Assembly: GCA_029339195.1 (NCBI GenBank)
Contig: JAPTJF010000106.1
Span: forward strand, 1-64,000
Origin: Micractinium sp. NFX-FRZ
Lineage: Eukaryota > Chlorophyta > Trebouxiophyceae > Chlorellales > Chlorellaceae
Direction of reading: 5' to 3'
Length of the DNA stretch: 64,000 bases
Of this stretch, positions 34,558-45,500 are shown piece after piece. The notes below the pieces were generated by a model. That model saw only the letters and a program-made list of their open reading frames with translations, was not told where the DNA came from and searched no databases. Every line of letters begins with the position of its first letter. Within the stretch, counting starts at the first letter, position 1. Made by a program: the position numbers and the translations under genes.

Positions 34558-37500
34558 TCACGACTTGCTGCCCCTGGCAGCCAGCAGCGCCTCTGCCTCT
34601 GCCACCGTTGGCTGCGCTCCAATGGCGCCGGGCTTGGTGCAGGTGAAGGCGCCGCAGGCGGTGGCAAACTCCACGCCGCGGAGCAGCTGCAGGAGAGGGG
34701 ATTGGCATGGGAACGGTTATCGGTGTGAGGAAGGCTTGGTGCATGTGAAGGCGGCACGGGCCAGTGGCAAACTTCACGCCGCGGAGCAGCTGCAGGGGAG
34801 GTGAAGGATGCGGAAATAGCTGCTAGGGGTAAAGAGGGCTTGGTGCCAGGTAAGGATAGGCGCGGGCAAAATCCACGCCGCGGCAAAGGTGTAGGATATG
34901 GCGCGGGGTGTGTTCCCAGGCAGCGGGCATGTGGGCACAACACAGCACGGCACAGCCACAGCTGTAACACGGCACCAATCCAGGGTCTGCGTCCTGCGAG
35001 GTCAATTCCCCCGCAACACGGCACAGCACAGCACAGGATCCCCGCATGGCACAGCACAGCACAGCACAGGATCCCAGCATGGCACAGCACGGCACAGCAC
35101 AGCGCAGAGGCCGCACCTTTCCGGGGTCCGCCACCAGTGAGTCCAGGCCGCCGCTGAGAAGCATGTAGAAGATGAAGCCTGTGGGAGTGGGGAGGGGGAG
35201 AAATCAAGACAAAAGAGGGGGGTCGGGCAGGTGGGTGTGGGGCGGATGCAGAGAGGGGTGAGGGCTGGGGAGCAGCGCATGCAAGAGTACCCGGGGCAAG
35301 GGGAGAGCAGTGGGGGGTGGCATGAGGGTGAGCAAGAAGAGGCACGTTTGGGCAGGTTTCAGAGCGAAATTTAACAGATACAAGGACGGCAGGGCAGCCC
35401 CGCAGTTCCCGTGCCTTCCAGCACACACACGCCTGGCAAAAGTGTGCCATACGCGCCCCACCAGGCGCCTGGCCATGTAGCCGCCCTCCCCTCACCTGCC
35501 AGGCAGGTATCCCCTGCCCCCATGATGTGTTGCCACCCTCACACTATCAACACGAGCACTGCCCCACTGCCTCTCAAGTCCAAGCAATACCCACCGAAAT
35601 AAAAGGCACCCCTCACCTGCCAGGTAGGCGTCCCCGGCTCCAGTGGAAATACAAGGCACCCCTCACCTGCCAGGTAGGCGTCCCCGGCTCCAGTGGTATC
35701 TGTCACTTTGACATCCATCACAGGCACCGTCCCGCTCATGGCCATCTTGCCCCCAGGGGCGTGGAAGGCATAGGCGGACCCCTTCTCGCCCGCTGCAGCG
35801 CAGTTCCCCCGGGGTTGCGTGCAGAACAAGTGGGCGTGTGTGAGGAGGGTAGGGAGGGGCGGAGGAGCAAGGTGGGGGCAGCAGGGCAGTGGCAAGCGGC
35901 GTGGAGGGCCCCGGCAGGATGGTAAATTGCCCTGAATGATGCCTCAGGAACCGCAGCCACGCTGGCAGGCAGCAGGGCGGCTGAGCAGGTGCGGCACAGA
36001 GGCCACACCAGGTCAGCACGTGCCGCAGCCGCACGTGACGCCAGCAAACCCCTACTCATGCCTACTCCCAGCACCCCTCTCCACCCTCCACCCCACCTGA
36101 AACCAGCACCCCCTTCCACCTGCTGTGCGCTCCAGCCCCTCCTTTCACTTGTACCTGCACTTGTACCGCAGCACCACCCTCCATCCCTGCCTGCCCGCAG
36201 CGCCCCTTGTCCACCCCGCCTGCCGCCATCCACCCCTTCCACCCGCTCCCCTGAACCAGCCCGGGCTTCCCAGCAACACTTCAACCCAGCACCCGTCTGC
36301 TACACTCCACCCTCACCTGCTACCCCTTTCCACCGTGCCCTCTTTCCACTGCACCTAACCGCAGCACCCACCCTCCAACCCTGCCCAACCGCACCTGACA
36401 CCAGCACCCCCTTCCACCCGCTGCCCTGCTCCAGCACGCGCTCGGGGTGGGCCAGAGCGTCGGCGGCGGGGATGCCAAACAGCCACTCAGCCTCCTGCAT
36501 GCATGGCAGGAGGGTGTGGTAAGACGACAAACTGGTCAGCATTTGGTGGAGGCTGCACCAGGCAACATGCGCAGGCACAAACATGCAACCCAAATGGCTC
36601 AAATGGCCCGCTCCATGCACTCCAGCACAGTGAATTGTGCAGCTGTCAGTGGCGGCCCCAAACATGCACCGCCCACCCCGCCCCCACACAATGTCTACAT
36701 ACTGCTTGCCTCATCCGTGACGCTTACAATGCAACACTGCACTTGCCTCATCCGTGACCTTCAGGATGCAACACACCACTCGCCTCAACCGTGACCTTCA
36801 GAATGCAACACACCACTCGCCTCATCCGTGACCTTCAGGATGTCGGCCTGCTGGATGTACTCCAGGATGGTGGCCTTGGCTGACGCCTCGTCGTCCCAAA
36901 ACACGGGGCGCCAGTTGACGTCGATGATCACGCAGCAGCGGCCACCCTGCAAGTGTTCACGAAATGTGTGGTGGGGAGGACAGGGGCATGGTCAATAGTT
37001 GTTTGTAAATGGGCAGGGGCGCAAGTTGACAGCAGTCACCATGCAGCTACGTACAGCCGCCCTGTGGCAGTGTATAAGTGAGTTGTGGCGTTGTGAGAGA
37101 AAGGGCGTGAGGAGGTGTGGTGTACGAGTGGACGGGTGGCGCCAGTTGACGTCGATTATCACGCAGCAGCGGCCGCCCTGGCAACATGTTAGGGAAGAGG
37201 CACGGAGGAGAGTGATGTGTGGTGAATGGGGGGTGGGTTGGTGTGACGTGGGCTGCCGGCTGACGTCGACGATCATGCAGCAGCGGCCGCCCTGGCAGGA
37301 CCAACATGTTGAGAGGGCAGGGGTGTAGTGAGGTGTGGTGAGTGTGAGGTGGGGTGGGGTGGCAGGGGCTGTCGGCGGACGTGGACGACCATGCAAAAGG
37401 CATCCACCCTGGCAGGAGGGGACGTGTGGTATGGAGGCGTTGAGGTGTGATGGACATGCGAGTGGGTGCTCGGGCAGGCGGACGGGGGTGGTCGCGCAAG

Positions 37501-39555
37501 GCATCACTTCCGGAGCGCAGGCATTGTGGCGTGTCAACGGACACCACGGGTCCCAGCTAAGCCCAGCCCCGCCCAGCTCACCTCCTTGGTAGCAGCCACG
37601 GTCTTGCGCACCGCCCCCGCAGCAGGGCCGCTCTCCAGGCCCAGCACAGTGCATCACCGCACAGCGCAGCACACCACAGCAGACACCCAGCATGCGCAGC
37701 GCACCTCCTTTGCGGCCGCCACCGCCTTGCGCATCGCCTCCGCCGTGGGGCCGCCCGCCAGGCCCAGCGTGCCGGTCACTAGCGCCTCGGCAGACTGCAG
37801 GGTTGGGGGGCATGTTCGGCGGTGTGCCAGATGGGCGTGAAGCATGCAGGCCGGGGGCCACAAGAACAATGGGGTGCATAATATTGATGGAAGCGGAACT
37901 AGAAGGCCAGGCCAGGCAAGGCAAGGCAAGGGCAAGGTCAGCCAAGTACCTGCACGCGCGCCTGCAGGCTGCACCCACGCCACACCCTCCCAACTCCAAT
38001 CCCCCTCCCTCTCCCACCCAGCCGCCCAGCCACCCACGCAACCTCCCTCACCCCTTCCCCCGTCTCGCCCACAGCGATCCCATCCAGTAGCTCCCTCCCA
38101 TTTTCAACCCACAACCTCTCAAATATAATTTATGAACACAAACTGCACCTTGAATTTGTCCAGGGGCAGGCTGGCAGGGTCCAGGAAGCAGTCGCCGTAC
38201 TCGTGGGTGGCGGCCTGCAACCCGGAGTGAAAGCACACTCACAGCCTCAGTACCACTGGGCACTGCAGGACGGGACAATGTGCGCTTGGGTGGCAGCCTG
38301 CAGCCTGCGCAGGCACGGCAACCAGGGTTCAGGCAGCCAAACAAGCGACCGTGGGACGATGCGCCGACAGAGGTGTGACAAAAGCACTCACGAGTAGCAG
38401 CTGCAGCAGTCAGCACAGCCGGCTGGCAATCCGTCGCGGTGCATACTGACGAATTCAATGAAACAACACGTGCTATGCCCGGTCCCACCCCGCCCGACCG
38501 CACCTTGCCGAACCCGGAGAACACGCGGTCGCCGCCGGGCAGGCGTGTAACCAGGATGTCACGAGTGGGGCGGTCCACACGCTGCACGGCGCTGGTGTCC
38601 ACTCCACGCTCTGCGGGAGGGCATAGAATAGCAAGGGCTGGGAGGGAAAATCAAAGTGTGGGGCGGCCTACACGCTAAACGGCTCATTTCAACAAGCAGC
38701 AGGGGTCACGCTCGCTGTACAGCTTATTTCAGCAAGGTGTGTGATGTGAGGCAGCAGAAAGGAGAGTGAGCAAGGCCGTTGCTGCAGTGCCTGCCTGCCT
38801 CGCCGACAGCTGCCTCACACGCTTGCCATGCCCTCCTCATGCTCCTCCCACTCTGAGAGGAAACAAGGCTCACGCCTTACCCTTCATGAGAGCCACAAAT
38901 TCATCGCCCAGGTCATCCTTCCCAATTGCCGACACAAAGAGGGAGCCAGCGCCCAGGCGCGCCACACCGGTGGCCACGTTGGCAGGGGCGCCGCCGGGGT
39001 AGGGTGTCCTGTCAAATGGGATCCGCGGGGTGAGGAGAAGGGCAGATAGATGGGGTGGTCTGCTCTTGCCAGTCGCATCTCTAGGGCGGCTGAGCTGTGC
39101 TGCCGCAGCCCCTTTTTCGGCTTGCTTGCTGGCACCAGCAGCCAATGCAGGCAGGGCGCTCACCACGACGTCACCTCCTCCTTTGGCTTGCCGATCTGGT
39201 CGGCCAGGCAGTCTGCAGGATGGCGAACCGGAGGAGGGCATACAAAACTAGGTAACAAGTACGGCCAGAGCCTCGCCAACCCCGGTGTCAAAAGCAGGGT
39301 GAGGCGGCGCCCACGCGGCAGCTGCCGGTGGGGCGGCAGCAGCGCAGGCGGATGCCCCAAACGCGGCGCACCGTACAGCGCCTCGCCCAGCGACACCATG
39401 TAGTGCCCGGCCATCGTCTCCTGCGCGCTGGCGGCCATCGCGGCCGGTCTGGCGCGTGGCAGAGCCCTAGCTGCAAGTCTGGTGCGTGGAGGGTGCTGCG
39501 ATCGCGCTGCTACAACCTGATGGCGACAGGCAGGCGCCGAAAGGCCAGCTAGCAT
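34558..39555 (-). CDS. pfkB-family carbohydrate kinase (fructokinase-like)
   Basis: Eleven exons (minus): 39555-39372, 39212-39164, 39008-38881, 38610-38504, 38214-38149, 37794-37705, 36946-36821, 36494-36395, 35792-35667, 35178-35117, 34686-34558; about 388 aa. The N-terminus is Ala/Arg/Pro-rich without acidic residues (MLAGLSAPACRHQVVAARSQ), suggesting a plastid or mitochondrial transit peptide before MVSLGEALY. Family signature 1 is PYPGGAPANVATGVARLG; signature 2 is DTTGAGDAYLAG with the catalytic Asp. The ILKVTDEEAEWLFGI segment resembles plant fructokinase-like proteins. It should phosphorylate a sugar (probably fructose) with ATP; some plastid members are instead non-catalytic regulators, but the catalytic motif is intact here. 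The intron after exon 7 has a GC donor. Introns 6, 7, 9 and 10 carry multiple junction copies. Confidence 0.88.
34668..34890 (-). repeat. Two to three copies of kinase last-exon acceptor
   Basis: The real acceptor region (34668-34700) recurs at 34768-34803 and, more diverged, near 34868-34890. Shared plus-strand core: CACGCCGCGGAGCAGCTGCA. Confidence 0.86.
35000..35106. repeat. Tandem GGCACAGCACA repeats
   Basis: Imperfect tandem units of GGCACAGCACAGCACAGGAT type in kinase intron 10. They overlap the junction-copy region and look like slippage products. Confidence 0.8.
35488..35700 (-). repeat. Donor junction of kinase exon 9 repeated
   Basis: The exon 9 end at 35660-35698 (encoding TGAGDAYLAG) has a near-perfect copy at 35606-35640 and a weaker one at 35490-35520, all reading CTCACCTGCCAGG on plus. 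The first copy also retains the codons for the catalytic loop. Confidence 0.88.
36708..36842 (-). repeat. 37-bp tandem array of a donor junction, four copies
   Basis: Four tandem units of about 37 bp beginning GCCTC(A)CCGTGACCTTCAGG on plus. The unit at 36821 onward is the real 3' end of kinase exon 7 (LKVTDE); the other three lie in the intron, and several units keep the same splice position. Confidence 0.9.
36908..37420 (-). repeat. ~115-bp tandem array of an acceptor junction, five copies
   Basis: The first part of kinase exon 7 with its acceptor (36908-36950) is followed upstream by copies starting near 37019, 37140, 37254 and 37368 (spacing 111, 121, 114, 114 bp). Copies 3 and 4 still encode GRCCVIIDVNW and GRCCMIVDVSR after a CCAG acceptor; copies 2 and 5 are more decayed. 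Confidence 0.9.
37578..37775 (-). repeat. Duplicated exon 6 end of kinase gene
   Basis: 37578-37650 copies 37703-37775, the last part of exon 6. Both keep the CACCTCCTT donor context and a diverged version of GLAGGPTAEAMRKAVAAAKE. Confidence 0.88.
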
Positions 39556-39951
39556 GCCAAGGCTGGGGGCGCTGCGGGACGCCTTCTACTGCTCTTAGGA
39601 AGGGCTGTCCTGTCAAGAGGCTGCCCTGACACCAGATTGATGCAGTGGATCGCTGCCCAAGGTACAAGGGTCGAGATCAGCGGGCAGGGGCCCTGGCGAT
39701 GCATGGCGCCCCATGGCGTCCCGCCACCGCCAGGCTGGCGGTCGGCTGCTCTGCTGCATAGAGATGTGTGGAACCCTTGCTTGCCCTAGAGTTTCGCAAT
39801 AATGGATAATTCGGATTGCATGACAGGAAGAACGCGAGATGACAAGGGAGCGAACAAACCAGCCGCTGAGCAGCAGCTACCTGCCGACGCACCCGGCCGC
39901 TCACCGGCAACCCTGGTCTGGCTGCGCATGCGTGCTCGTGTGGGCTTGGCA

Positions 39952-41046
39952 CTACTTGCCCAGCAGCGCTTCCAATCGTGCCACATCCTGCTCCCAAAGA
40001 TCCACGTAAGCATCGAATCCGGGGGCCGCAAGCGCGGCCTGCACACAGGGGGTGGGTCGTCCAATGTGTGTGAGCGGCGCGGGCGCTGCAGCACACACCC
40101 CTTCACGAGAAGAGGGGGGCTGGAGGCTGCGACACATCAGACTTTGAGCTCACGCATGTTCTTGGCAGGAACTTGGCAGGAACAAGGACGTGCCACTGCA
40201 GGCAGTTGCAAAGATGTGCTGCACGGACTGCTACAGCCGGTCCACAGTTTCAGCCCACCCTCTGCCACCACTTGCTACAGTCCACCATCCGCCACCACTT
40301 GCCTGTACTGCCGCTGCCAGGCTGGCCTCGTCTGCAAACCCAAACAGGCTGCTGCTGCCACCTGCTGTGCCTGCCAGAGCCGCACCGCCTTTCACGAGCT
40401 CCGCTGCACCAGCTGCCGCCGCCCCGCCGCCGCAGCCTTGCGCCAGCGGGCCAACAGCCACAGGATTGCTGCCGCCTGCCACAGCTGCAGCAGCTTCTGC
40501 TGCGGGTGCTGCCACCTGTGGCTGCGGCGCCACTTCTGACAGGCCTCGTTGAATGGCCTGCAGTAGCGCCCCGCACTCCCACCCCGCCTGCGCTGTGTCG
40601 AAATGCACGGCAAGCGTGCGTCCTTGCTGGGCCGCTGAGCCGCTGCTGCCGCCACGGGTGTCGCTGCTGGTGACGTTCATGTCGCTGCTGCCGCCTAGCG
40701 AGAGGAACAGTACATGGCCGCTGCTGCCGCCTGCAGCCGGCGGCGGCGCGCCGTGCGCGGGGCACAGCAGCCGGAAGGCATAGCTGCCGGGCGTCAGCGG
40801 GGCGCGCACCAGCTGCTGTGAGTTGCGCAGCGTGAAGGTCAGCAGCGGCGGCCGGTCGCCGCGCCACTGCAGCATCAGCACGCCGCCCTGGTCGCTCCGC
40901 AGCCACACACCCCGTGCCGAGGTCTTCAGCGGCGGCAGGCCGCCCTGCTGCTGCTGCGCCGGCGGCTGGGGCAGGGGGAAGGGCACCCAGGCGGCCACTC
41001 TGCCCGTCCAGCAGGAGGCGGGCGACAGCTCCAGCACCTGTGCCAT
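39952..41046 (-). CDS. Unknown protein with C-terminal helical segment
   Basis: Model of three exons (minus): 41046-40303, 40195-40154, 40038-39952; about 290 aa, phase 0 at both joins. The first intron has a GC donor (CAG|GCAAGTGG). The N-terminal 110 residues look like one folded domain of beta-strand character (ARGVWLRSDQGGVLMLQW, LLTFTLRNSQQLVRAPLTPG, SYAFRLLC), then Ala/Gly-rich linkers, and a C-terminal amphipathic segment (PGFDAYVDLWEQDVARLEAL). I do not recognise the family. If the GC donor is not used, the frame runs on to a stop at 40231, giving a shorter C-terminus. The middle 42-nt exon is the least certain part. Its start is 335 bp from the divergent phosphotransferase start. Confidence 0.65.
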
Positions 41047-41381
41047 GGCTGCCGATGAAAGGACAACGTGGAGAGCGCAAACGACGCAATGGAAGCCGGG
41101 GGACGAGGCGGGCGTGGCGATCAAAGGGCGGCTCCATGCAGCTGAGTTTGCGCCCCCATTGCTGCTGCCCAAATGCATTTGCTTTAGGAGGCTGTGCCTG
41201 CATTGCACGGGGATCTGTCAGGGCCCACCCACCAAACCAGCGGCTTGCAGAGCAGTGCCTGTAGAGGCATTGAAAAGACGCGCCCGCCGCCGGTGTCTCA
41301 GCTCGCCTCTACCGCTCAATCAGGGCGGCGCGGACCTGCAGCAGCATATCTAGCACGCTTGCAGGGCGGTGATCAGCAAAC
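41047..41381. promoter_or_regulatory. Putative bidirectional promoter
   Basis: A 335-bp interval between two divergent start codons. It must contain both 5' UTRs and promoters, or the two genes share elements. No TATA or named element can be assigned by eye. Confidence 0.45.
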
Positions 41382-42500
41382 ATGCTGCGCCGGCCTTATT
41401 TGTCGCGGCGGGCACTGGAGGGCCTCAGCAGCTATGCCTACAAACCCAGCGGCTACACTATTCTGGATGAGCTGCACCAGCCCGTCTGGAATTGTGAGGG
41501 GGGCCGGGTGTAGCGCCGCCGCCTGCGGTTGGCGCAGTGCCGCCGCTGCCGCTGCCTGCTGGCCGCTTCAAACCCTTGCCGGCTCGTAGGCAACTTGCAC
41601 TCCACCCCCAGCACGCCAGCATCTTGCTGTGCAGTATCCCGCCACCCGTCGTTGCCCGCCGGCCCCGCCTGCTGTGTCGATGCCACCAGCCTGCCGCCGC
41701 CCCCTGTTGTCCCCGCCTCATCTCCCTCCCCTGCTCCCTCCCGCTGCCCTGTGCCCCGACTTTGTGCCTGCCAGACATCACCAACAATTGGCTGCCCATG
41801 TGGCTGGCCCCCAACCTGATCACCCTGATGGGCCTGTCAGCGCTGCTGGCGGCGTATGGGGCGGCCTGGTGGGAGCTGCCAGAGATCGGAGGCTTTGCGC
41901 CCCTCTGGCTCTACTTCTTCAGGTGGGGTGGGGAGCGCGCTTCGGACGCTGCATGTGCATGCATGGCATGCTCGGCCCGTCCTGGCTGGTGGGGAGGCGT
42001 GCTTCGGCCGCTACATGTGCATGCGTGGCATACGCGGCCCGTCCTGGCCGACTTGTCGCCATCTGGTCACTTGCCTGCTGTCCTTCATTAGGACCCTGCA
42101 GCGGCCGCTCTGACATCTCCATGCACCCGCACACTTGCGTGTTGTGCTAGCTGCACCTTTCCCGAGCATAGCAGCGTGCCGTCTTGTTGTTTTTAAGCTC
42201 GTGCCTACCTGCAGCGGGGCCGCCGCCGCCGTCGTCTTTCTACCTGCACATGCCCTGCTCGTGGGACAGCTCACAGAGTCCCTGCTTCCTGCTTCTTCCT
42301 CTTCTGCCTCCCTCCCTCCCTATCTGTACAGTGGTGCCGCCGTCTTCTTCTACCTGCACATGGACTGCCTGGACGGCAAGCAGGCGCGGCGCACGCGCAA
42401 CAGCTCGCCGCTGGGCCAGCTGTTTGACCACGGTGAGGCGGGGCACGCGGGTGCGCAGGCGGGCAGGCAGGCAGGCACACCTGCACTGCGTGACGCGCTC

Positions 42501-42545
<45 letters not shown>

Positions 42546-45500
42546 CCCCGACTTCCGCTGCGCTGCCCAACCTGTGTCTGGCCACTGCAGGCTGCGACAC
42601 CCCGGCGATGCACCTGATCGCCGTGACTCACATAGCCCCCTCTTCGCGCCTCACCCTCACCCCTCTTGCAACCCGGCCCCCCTGCAGGCTGCGACTTGCT
42701 GGCGGTGCACCTGCTGCTGGCCAACAACGCCTGTGCCTTGCACCTCGCCCACCGTCGCATGCTTCCCGCACCCTTGCCTTCCACCCTCTTTATTCACCGT
42801 TCACCCCCCTGCAGGCTGCGACGCACTGGCGGTGCACCTGGTGCTGGCCAACGTGGCGTGCTCCCTCAACTTCCCGCCCGGCTGGCGCCTCATCGCCTCC
42901 ACCTTCTGCGTGACGGGCCCCTGGATAATGGCCCACTGGGAGGAGTACCACACGGGTGGGTGGGCAGCTGCCTGCTCGCACTTGACAGCAGTACCACGCG
43001 GTTGGGTGGGCAGTACCGCTGGGAGGAGGACAGCACAGCAGCTGCCTGTTGCCTGCTCTTGATTGGCAGTAAGTACCACACCGCCAGCCAGGTGCTGAAG
43101 GCGTGCCGGCAGAACCTTCTTTCCCGGCTGCCTGTCCACGTCGCGGGCCGCCCCGCTGCTGCTGCAGGCTTCCTGGTGTTTGCCAGCCCTGCTGACGGTC
43201 CGTCCGCTTGCGCGCGCCACCCGGCCCTCCTCTGCTGCTCCAGGGAGCACATGAATGACTCACCATGCTGCTGCACATGGCCAGGACCACTGCGCGCGCC
43301 CCTCCACCAAACCCTTTCATCTTTGTGTGCCTGTTCGCCAAGTCACACCGCCATCTTTCCTCTGTGCTGCATTGCAGGTATCATGGTGTATGGCAACGGC
43401 GCCATTGGCGTGACCGAAGCCAACTACTCTGTTGTGCTGCTGCACCTGGTGACCTGGATCATCCGGCCGCAGACCTGGCTGCTGTGCCCGCTGGCGCCGC
43501 TGGCCAACAGTGCGCTGGCGCAGAGCCTGCTGCCGCGCTTGGCGACCAGCTTCCTGGCAGCTGTGCGGCTGGGCGAGATCTTCACAATGGGCATCTGCTA
43601 CGCAGCCATCAGTTTGGGATTCCAGCAGGTCACGCGCGTGTTCCGGCTGTCCGGCAGCAAGCAGGTGTGTGCGTGCCGCCTGGGTGACTGCAAGGCTGCG
43701 GCTGCCGCCGCCTGCCTGTGTGCTGCCTGCCTGCCTGCCTGCCTGTGCGGTGCATCGAGGCCAGCAAGACCTCCCCTGGCAGAGCGCTGGGCTGGGCACC
43801 CCCAGTGCGTTCCGACTCGGTTTGCCCAGTGCGCCCCGGTGCGGCTGTCGGGAAGCAAAGGGGCACGTGCGCAGCGGCTGCCTGCCTCCCTGTGCAGCTG
43901 TCGGGTGCAGCATGCTGCTCCCCTGCCAGCGCCAGCTCTTACTTACTTACCTCGCCCCGGCGACGGCGCCACCCAGCCAAGCTTCCGGCCCCTCCCGCAC
44001 CTGTTGCGCCCCCATCGCTGCCGCTGCCTCCTGCTCCCTCTCCACCCCTCTCAATCCGCCCACCTGCCTGCCCGCACGCACCTCTGCCCGCCGGAATACG
44101 CCTCCCTGCAGTTGGAGCACACTCCTATCACTCAATCTGCCCCACCGCCCGCAAGCATCTGACTTCATTGCGGCCGCCCCGCCCTCCCTCTGCCTGCAGC
44201 TGGAGCACACGACGCTGCCCAAGAAGGAGCAGGGCAGCAAGCAGCTGGGCACGAAGCACGCGGCGGCTCACCTGGCGCAGCTGGCCGCCCTGTTTGCCGT
44301 GGCGGGTGTGCTGCTGAGCCTGCCTCACTCGGCGCCGGGGCAGGGGCGCGTGGCGCTGCTCACGTTTGGCATTGTGTATGCGCTGCAGGTGAGCGGGTGC
44401 CTGCACATTTCACGTGTCACGTGTGTGTGCATGTGTGTGTGTGCGCGCTTGTTTGTTGGGTTTTAGAGTGGCCGGTGGGTGGTGCTTGCCGTTAACGGCA
44501 TTCACGCGCTGCGGGTGTGTAGGTGCCTGCACACTCTGCACGAGTGTGCGTGCGTGCGTGCGTGCGTGTGTGTGGTGCTTTGCAGGCCCCCTGCCTCGTC
44601 ACACCCACTTGTGTCTCGCCTGAAGCCATGCCTCACCCTGCACACGTGCCCCTGCTCTCGCCTCTCCCCGGCCAACCCCTGCACACGTGCCCCCCTGCAG
44701 GCCACCCGCCTCATTACTTATCTCTCGCTTCATCGCTGTCTCATTCTGCCCGCACCCTGCACACTCGCCCTCCCCTGCAGGCCACCCGCCTCATCATGGC
44801 TCACATGTCCAAAGAGCCCTTTGAGGTCGCCGGGTGGGCGCTGGTGGCCATGGCGCTGCAGGTGGGGCTTCACAGATCGAGTAGTGCTGATTGTAGAAAC
44901 AGAGGAATGGTGGGCTGTTGAAAGAGCGAGGTTGGAGAGGGGAATGGCGTGCTGGGCGCTGGGTGGCCGTGGCGGTGCAGGTGCGGCGTGTCCAAACACA
45001 TGCTAGGTGTGGCCACTGTCGACAGCTGGCTGGCGGGCACAACACAGGCTGGGGAGCTGGCAACTGCGGCGGGAGCACAGGCCTACCCTGCGCTTTCCCC
45101 ACCTCAACCCCTGCGCCCACTGCGTGCATCTCTCAATCTCTTTTTTAATTTAAAACAAAAACGTTTCAGCAAAACAAACAGGAGAATTCTTCAGCTGTTC
45201 CCGCACGTACCACTGCTGTACTGCCCCAACCAACCGTGACCGTGCGTCTGCCCGCTTGCAGGTCGCCAACCACCACCTGCGCTTGCTGGATCCTGTGCTG
45301 GTTGGCTACAGCGTCTGTGCAGGTGGGTGGCGAACTGAACCCTGCCCGGCTGCCCGGCTGCCCGGCAGCCCGCACCCTGGCTGGCTGCACGCCACGCGTG
45401 CGCCCGCCCCGCTGGCCGCGCCTGCACCCAGCTCTCCGCCTTGCTCTCTCTTGTCTGCGCTGTGGCTCTGCTGCGCTGCGCAAGACAGGCACACCATTTG

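Noticed and set aside
36708..37420. CRISPR-like spaced repeats in the kinase introns
   Set aside because: Units are tandem, degenerate copies of exon edges without unique spacers, in a eukaryotic gene; not a CRISPR array.
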